Of a DNA stretch of 64,000 bases, positions 59,885 through 64,000 are shown piece after piece; within the stretch, counting starts at the first letter, position 1; each line of letters begins with the position of its first letter. The notes under the pieces are model-generated. The model was not told where the DNA came from. It did not search any database and saw only the letters and a list, made by a program, of their open reading frames with translations. Both the position numbers and the translations under genes were made by a program. The DNA comes from Burkholderiaceae bacterium (GTDB lineage: Bacteria > Pseudomonadota > Gammaproteobacteria > Burkholderiales > Burkholderiaceae_C): assembly GCA_030123545.1 (NCBI GenBank), contig CP126124.1, positions 2,542,001 to 2,606,000 of the forward strand. The letters run 5' to 3'.

Positions 59885-60715
59885 ATGTCGACCAAGCCCA
59901 CGCGTACCGTGTTCTTCATCTCCGACAGCACCGGCATCACTGCCGAGACCTTCGGCAACGCGATCCTCGCGCAGTTCGAGATGACACCGCGCCATGTGCG
60001 GCTGCCGTTCGTCGACAGCGCCGACAAGGCGCATCAGGCGGTGCGCCAGATCAACCATACCGCGCAGGTCGAAGGCAAGAAGCCGATCGTGTTCACCACG
60101 CTGGTGAACGAGGAGGTGCTGCACGTGATCCGGCAGGGCTGCCACGGCATGCTGATGGACATGTTCGGCACCTTCGTGCATCCGCTGGAGACCGAGCTCG
60201 GCATCAAGTCCAACCACCGCATCGGCCGCTTCAGCGACGTCAGCAAGAGTCAGGCCTACCACGACCGCATCGAGGCGATCAACTTCAGCCTGGCGCACGA
60301 CGACGGCCAGTCGAACCGGGACCTCGAGAAGTCCGACGTGATCCTGATCGGCGTGAGCCGCAGCGGCAAGACGCCAACCTCGCTGTACCTGTCGATGCAA
60401 TACGGACTGAAGGCGTCGAACTACCCGCTGATCCCGGAGGACTTCGAGCGCCGCGAGTTGCCATCGGCGCTCAAGCCGCACAAGAGCAAGGTCTTCGGCC
60501 TCTCGATCCAGCCGGAGCGCCTCAGCGAGATCCGCAACGAGCGGCGTCCGAAGTCGCGCTATGCGTCGCTCGAGAACTGCCGCATGGAGGTCAGCGAGGC
60601 CGAGGCGATGATGCGGCGCGCCGGCATCCGCTGGCTCTCCACCACGACCAAGTCGATCGAGGAAATCGCGACCACCATCCTGCAGGAGCTGCGCCCCGAG
60701 CGGCTCGAATACTGA
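59885..60715 (+). CDS. ppsR: PEP synthase regulatory protein (kinase/pyrophosphorylase)
   Basis: A bifunctional enzyme that inactivates PEP synthase by ADP-dependent threonine phosphorylation and reactivates it by phosphate-dependent removal. The 276-residue DUF299 protein has VFFISDSTGITAETFGNAI and the P-loop-like GVSRSGKTPTSLYLSMQ. It is divergent from ppsA with a 222-bp gap. Confidence 0.96.
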   Translation: MSTKPTRTVFFISDSTGITAETFGNAILAQFEMTPRHVRLPFVDSADKAHQAVRQINHTAQVEGKKPIVFTTLVNEEVLHVIRQGCHGMLMDMFGTFVHPLETELGIKSNHRIGRFSDVSKSQAYHDRIEAINFSLAHDDGQSNRDLEKSDVILIGVSRSGKTPTSLYLSMQYGLKASNYPLIPEDFERRELPSALKPHKSKVFGLSIQPERLSEIRNERRPKSRYASLENCRMEVSEAEAMMRRAGIRWLSTTTKSIEEIATTILQELRPERLEY

Positions 60716-60868
60716 GCTCGGCGCCCGTCGGGTCACGGCATGCAGTGCGAATGCAAATCCCACGCATGCTTGACATGGATGCGATCGCCAGGGATTGGTT
60801 GTGCCGCAGTATCGACCACAGCACAATAGCCGCTGTCCGCGATCCCGCAAGCAACAACGGAGAACACC

Positions 60869-61345
60869 ATGAAGGGCGACGCCAAAGTCATCGAACATCT
60901 GCAGGCGCAGCTGAAAAACGAGCTGACCGCGATCAACCAGTACTTCCTGCACTACCGCATGCTCAAGCACTGGGGTCTGGGCCGGCTCGCGAAGAAGGAA
61001 TACGAAGAGTCGCTCGGCGAGATGAAGCATGCGGACCGGCTGATGGACCGCATCCTGGTGCTCGACGGCCTGCCGAACCTGCAGGACCTTGGCAAACTGC
61101 TGGTCGGCGAAGACGTGCCCGAGATCCTGGCCTGCGACCTCAAGTCGGAACAGGGCGCGCAGGCGACGATCAAGGCCGGCATGGCACAGGCCGAGCGCGT
61201 GCACGACTATGTCTCGCGCGATCTGTTGCAGGACATCCTGAACGACACCGAGGAACACATCGACTTCCTCGAAACCCAGATCGAACTGCTGGCCAAGGTC
61301 GGATTGCAGAACTATCTGCAGTCACAGATGAGCGAGTCGAGCTGA
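60869..61345 (+). CDS. bfr: bacterioferritin
   Basis: A 24-mer iron store with haem between subunits. The 158-residue protein has ferroxidase ligands Glu18 (LKNELTAINQY), the EMKHAD motif with Glu51, the haem ligand Met52 and His54, and DTEEHIDFLETQ near the C-terminus. The start ATG at 60869 has GGAG eight bases upstream. It precedes the feo genes, a logical neighbour for iron storage. Confidence 0.97.
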   Translation: MKGDAKVIEHLQAQLKNELTAINQYFLHYRMLKHWGLGRLAKKEYEESLGEMKHADRLMDRILVLDGLPNLQDLGKLLVGEDVPEILACDLKSEQGAQATIKAGMAQAERVHDYVSRDLLQDILNDTEEHIDFLETQIELLAKVGLQNYLQSQMSESS

Positions 61346-61464
61346 CGCCGGCGGCCGCGGTCCCAGCCGCGGTCCCGGCCGCGCCGTCGGCCCGCTGCCT
61401 ATTTGATCCCGATCATCGCTCCTCGCGCTGGCGCGAGGCCAGCCGCTCCGCTACAATCGCTTCG

Positions 61465-61483
61465 AATAGGAACGATTCTCATA
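61465..61483. promoter_or_regulatory. Fur box before feoA
   Basis: Read on the minus strand, TATGAGAATCGTTCCTATT agrees at 15 of 19 positions with the Fur palindrome AATGAGAATCATTCTCATT as I know it. A TACAAT -10-like box lies just upstream at 61452-61457, so Fur-Fe would cover the transcription start of feoAB. Confidence 0.6.
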
Positions 61484-61518
61484 CTCAATGAGACGCGCAC
61501 CAGAAGCGACTTCTTCCG

Positions 61519-61842
61519 ATGTACCGCACTGCTGAACCCGGGTCGGTGGGCAGGGCCGCACCGCTTGAATCGGCGCCGCCGAGCGATGCAGTGCGCGCGC
61601 AGCCGCTGACCGAACTGCCAAAGAGCCGGCTCGCGACCGTGGTCGCGCTGGTCGACTCGGGGGATAAGTCGGCCGGCGTCGCGAACCGCTTGGCCGAACT
61701 CGGCTTCGTGCCCGGAGAGACGATCTGCATCCTGCATCGCGGCCCCGGCGGCCGCGAGCCGATCGCGGTGCAGGTCGGCGACACCGTGTTTGCGTTGCGC
61801 CGCGACGAGGCTCGCTGCATTCGGGTGCTTCCGCTGCCATGA
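61519..61842 (+). CDS. feoA: ferrous iron transport protein A
   Basis: A small SH3-like cytosolic protein needed for FeoB activity. The 107-residue product has an N-terminal extension of about 30 residues, then the FeoA core GVANRLAELGFVPGETICIL and REPIAVQVGDTVFALRRDEA. It overlaps feoB by four bases (ATGA). An internal start would remove the extension. Confidence 0.93.
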   Translation: MYRTAEPGSVGRAAPLESAPPSDAVRAQPLTELPKSRLATVVALVDSGDKSAGVANRLAELGFVPGETICILHRGPGGREPIAVQVGDTVFALRRDEARCIRVLPLP

Positions 61843-63797
61843 CCTCTGCTGCCGCCGCCGCGCCCTCCGGCATCGCGATGCGCATCGCGCTGGTGGGCAA
61901 CCCGAACTGCGGCAAGACCGCGCTGTTCAACCTGCTGACCGGCGCGCGCCAGAAGGTGGCGAACTACGCCGGGGTCACGATCGAGCGCAAGGAAGGGTTC
62001 ACGCGACTGCCGGACGGCCGCGAAATCTCCATCCTCGATCTGCCGGGGGCATACAGCCTGAATCCGGCGAGCTCGGACGAGGCGGTGACGCGCGATGTGG
62101 TGATGGGCCGGCGCAGCGGAGAACTCGGGCCCGACGGCATCATTGCCGTGGTCGATGCGACCAACCTGCGGATGAACCTGCGGCTGGTGCTGCAACTGCA
62201 GCTCCTCGGGCGGCCGATGGTGCTCGCGCTGAACATGATCGACCTGGCGCGCGCACAGGGCCTGCAGATCGACAGCGCGCGGCTGTCGGCCGAGCTCGGC
62301 ATCCCGGTGGTGGAGACGGTCGCGGTCAAGGCAAACTGGTTCAGCCACTGGCTGGACCGGGCCCGCACCGACGGCCGCGACGCGCTGCTGCAAGCCGCCC
62401 AGACCTGCTTCGCAGCCGCCGATTCAGATGAAAATAGCTCTCAAGCCCACACCCATTCTTCGCTTATAGCTACTGAAAACGTAGCAACACCGGCCTGGAC
62501 TCCGGCTGGGCTGCAAGCCCGGGTCAAGCAGATCCTCGCCGTGGCGGTGCCGAACGCGGGCGATGTCAAGCGCTTCAACCACGGCATCGACGCGGTGGTG
62601 ATGCACCCGGTCTGGGGCCTGCTGCTGCTCGGGGTCGTGCTGTTCCTGATCTTCCAGGCGGTGTTTTCGTGGGCCAACGCGCCGATGGACCTGATCAGCC
62701 AGGTGGTGGCCGCTGCCGGCGACCTGATACGGCAGTCTCTGCCGCCGGGCTTGCTGCAGAGCCTGATCGTCGACGGCGTCGTCGCCGGGGTCGGCAGCGT
62801 GCTGGTGTTTCTGCCGCAGATCCTGATCCTGTTCTTCTTCATCCTGCTGCTGGAAGATTCGGGCTACCTGCCGCGCGCGGCGTTTTTGCTCGACAATCTG
62901 ATGGGCCGGGTCGGCCTGTCCGGCCGCGCGTTCATTCCGCTGTTGTCGAGCTTTGCCTGCGCCATTCCCGGCATCATGGCGACGCGCACCATTCCGCACT
63001 GGCGCGACCGTCTCGCGACGATCATGATCGCGCCGCTGATGACCTGTTCGGCGCGGCTGCCGCTGTACGCGCTGCTGATCGGCGCGTTCGTGCCGGCGCG
63101 CGCTATCGGCCCGTTCAACCTGCGCGGCATCACGCTGTTCGCGCTCTACGCCGCGGGCGTGCTGTCGGCTTGCGGCGTGGCCTGGGTGGTCAAGCGGCTG
63201 TGGCACAAGAGCGACTACCAGCCGCTGATGCTGGAACTGCCGCCGTACCGGCTGCCGAATCTGCGCAACCTGATGCTGGGCCTGTGGCAGCGCGGCGAGA
63301 TCTTTCTGCGCCGCGTCGGCACCATCATCTTCTCGCTGATGGTGGTGCTGTGGTTCCTGTCGACCTTTCCGGCGCCGCCGGCCGGCGCGACCGGCCCGGC
63401 GATCCAGTACAGCCTGGCCGGCATCGTGGGCCGCGGCCTGGAAGTGCTGTTCGCGCCGATCGGGTTCAACTGGCAGATCTCGATCGCGCTGGTGCCCGGC
63501 ATGGCGGCGCGCGAAGTCGCGGTCGGTGCCTTGGGCACCGTGTATTCGCTCTCGGGCACCGGCGACGCCGCGGCCCAGGCGCTGATGCCGCTGATCGCGC
63601 AGAGCTGGTCGCTGGCGACCGCATTCTCGCTGCTGGCCTGGTACGTGTTCGCGCCGCAATGCATCTCGACGCTCGCGGTGGTGCGGCGCGAAACCAACTC
63701 GTGGCGCTATCCGGCGATCATGGCCGGCTACCTGTTCGCGCTCGCCTATCTCGCCTCGTTCGTGACGTACCGCGTCGCGCTGGCACTCACCTCATGA
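61839..63797 (+). CDS. feoB: ferrous iron transporter B, with in-frame repeat insertion
   Basis: GTP-driven inner-membrane Fe2+ importer. The 652-residue protein has a G domain (G1 GNPNCGKTALFNLLTG, G3 DLPGAYSL, G4 NMID), a helical domain, and a membrane part with two Gate motifs (SSFACAIPGIMATRTI and LVPGMAAREVAVGALG). Residues about 197-217, in the linker between the G domain and the membrane part, are encoded by an R2 repeat (62426-62490) in frame. The gene is followed by an overlapping small gene. Confidence 0.96.
   Translation: MTSAAAAAPSGIAMRIALVGNPNCGKTALFNLLTGARQKVANYAGVTIERKEGFTRLPDGREISILDLPGAYSLNPASSDEAVTRDVVMGRRSGELGPDGIIAVVDATNLRMNLRLVLQLQLLGRPMVLALNMIDLARAQGLQIDSARLSAELGIPVVETVAVKANWFSHWLDRARTDGRDALLQAAQTCFAAADSDENSSQAHTHSSLIATENVATPAWTPAGLQARVKQILAVAVPNAGDVKRFNHGIDAVVMHPVWGLLLLGVVLFLIFQAVFSWANAPMDLISQVVAAAGDLIRQSLPPGLLQSLIVDGVVAGVGSVLVFLPQILILFFFILLLEDSGYLPRAAFLLDNLMGRVGLSGRAFIPLLSSFACAIPGIMATRTIPHWRDRLATIMIAPLMTCSARLPLYALLIGAFVPARAIGPFNLRGITLFALYAAGVLSACGVAWVVKRLWHKSDYQPLMLELPPYRLPNLRNLMLGLWQRGEIFLRRVGTIIFSLMVVLWFLSTFPAPPAGATGPAIQYSLAGIVGRGLEVLFAPIGFNWQISIALVPGMAAREVAVGALGTVYSLSGTGDAAAQALMPLIAQSWSLATAFSLLAWYVFAPQCISTLAVVRRETNSWRYPAIMAGYLFALAYLASFVTYRVALALTS
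62426..62490 (-). repeat. R2 repeat copy 9 inside feoB
   Basis: The head GCTAC-N7-GTAGC is at 62469-62485. On the minus strand it is followed by a tail with GGGCTTGAGAGC and TATTTTCATCTG, close to copy 5. The stretch is lower in GC than the rest of feoB and is translated as a Ser/Thr/His-rich linker. Confidence 0.65.
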
Positions 63798-64000
63798 CGA
63801 GCGCCCTGCTTCAGTCTCTGCTGGTCTACCTCGTGGTCGCGTGCTGCGCCGCCTATGCGCTGTGGACGCTGTCGCCGGCCCGGCTCAAGCGGTTCGTCGC
63901 GAACGCGCTGATGGCGCGGTCGCAGGCCCTGCGCGCGTCGCGCCGCCTGCAGGCGCTGGCCCGTGACGAAGGCGGTTGCGGCTCCGCCTGCAGCGGCTGC
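63794..64000 (+). CDS. small feo-operon protein (DUF6587-like), partial
   Basis: A frame starting with an ATG that overlaps the feoB stop (ATGA) and still open at the right edge after 69 codons. It opens MTSALLQSLLVYLVVACCAA, one membrane helix, then a basic stretch, and reaches CGSACSGC. Small cysteine-ended proteins of this kind follow feoB in Burkholderiales. Its job is unknown; a FeoC-like helper in iron import is possible. Confidence 0.75.
   Translation, partial: MTSALLQSLLVYLVVACCAAYALWTLSPARLKRFVANALMARSQALRASRRLQALARDEGGCGSACSGC

Overview
The window is a high-GC chromosomal segment from a betaproteobacterium of the order Burkholderiales, most likely Comamonadaceae or a close relative. 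The evidence is the gene order (thrS-infC-rpmI-rplT; alaA-hom-thrC-mobB-moeA-moaD; rpsF-priB-rpsR-rplI-dnaB), the protein sequences, and two families of short intergenic repeats of a kind I associate with Comamonadaceae. No rRNA, tRNA, CRISPR array, prophage or insertion sequence was seen.

Layout. 1-3.7 kb: translation genes rplT (cut by the left edge), rpmI, infC (probable AUU start) and thrS. 3.7-18.5 kb: mixed chromosomal genes, including the lipoprotein RlpA, isocitrate lyase (aceA) with an operator-like promoter, RraA, a histone H1-like/SWIB protein, a urea channel, an orphan acetolactate-synthase-like enzyme, cbpA-cbpM, clpB and ndh. 18.6-40.8 kb: a complete phenol degradation locus. 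40.9-46.1 kb: molybdenum cofactor genes (moaE, moaD, moeA, mobB) interrupted by an MFS exporter and a PheC-like protein. 46.1-50.9 kb: thrC, hom, alaA and a small Mth938-type protein. 51-64 kb: bcp, phoH, a frameshifted glyoxalase gene, dnaB, rplI, rpsR, priB, rpsF, divergent ppsA/ppsR, bfr and feoAB with the start of a third feo gene.

The phenol locus has two leftward transcription units. The first, dmpKLMNOPQB-(HbpS-like)-C-D, starts at a clear sigma54 promoter. Opposite it lies dmpR, a phenol-sensing NtrC-type activator, followed by a GntR-type regulator, probably a repressor. The second unit runs MFS transporter-dmpE-dmpH-dmpI-IOR-SDR-dmpF-dmpG. A divergent LysR regulator precedes it, with an ATAC-N7-GTAT site of the BenM/CatM type. 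Together the two units convert phenol to catechol, cleave it in meta position, process 2-hydroxymuconic semialdehyde by both the hydrolytic and the oxalocrotonate branch, and end in pyruvate and acetyl-CoA. aceA and ppsA elsewhere in the window supply the glyoxylate shunt and gluconeogenesis needed for growth on such substrates. A large fused 2-oxoacid:ferredoxin oxidoreductase and a short-chain dehydrogenase inside the second unit are not part of the classical pathway.

The most unusual structural signals are the repeats. R2 (signature RCTAY-N7-RTAGC plus a GC-rich tail) occurs about ten times, nearly all at gene ends, but once inside feoB in frame. R1 (core ACACGAAGTG between C-rich and G-rich blocks) occurs three times, two of them directly after stop codons and one inside thrC in frame. 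Neither family occurs inside the phenol locus, which seems to have been placed between moaE and clpB.
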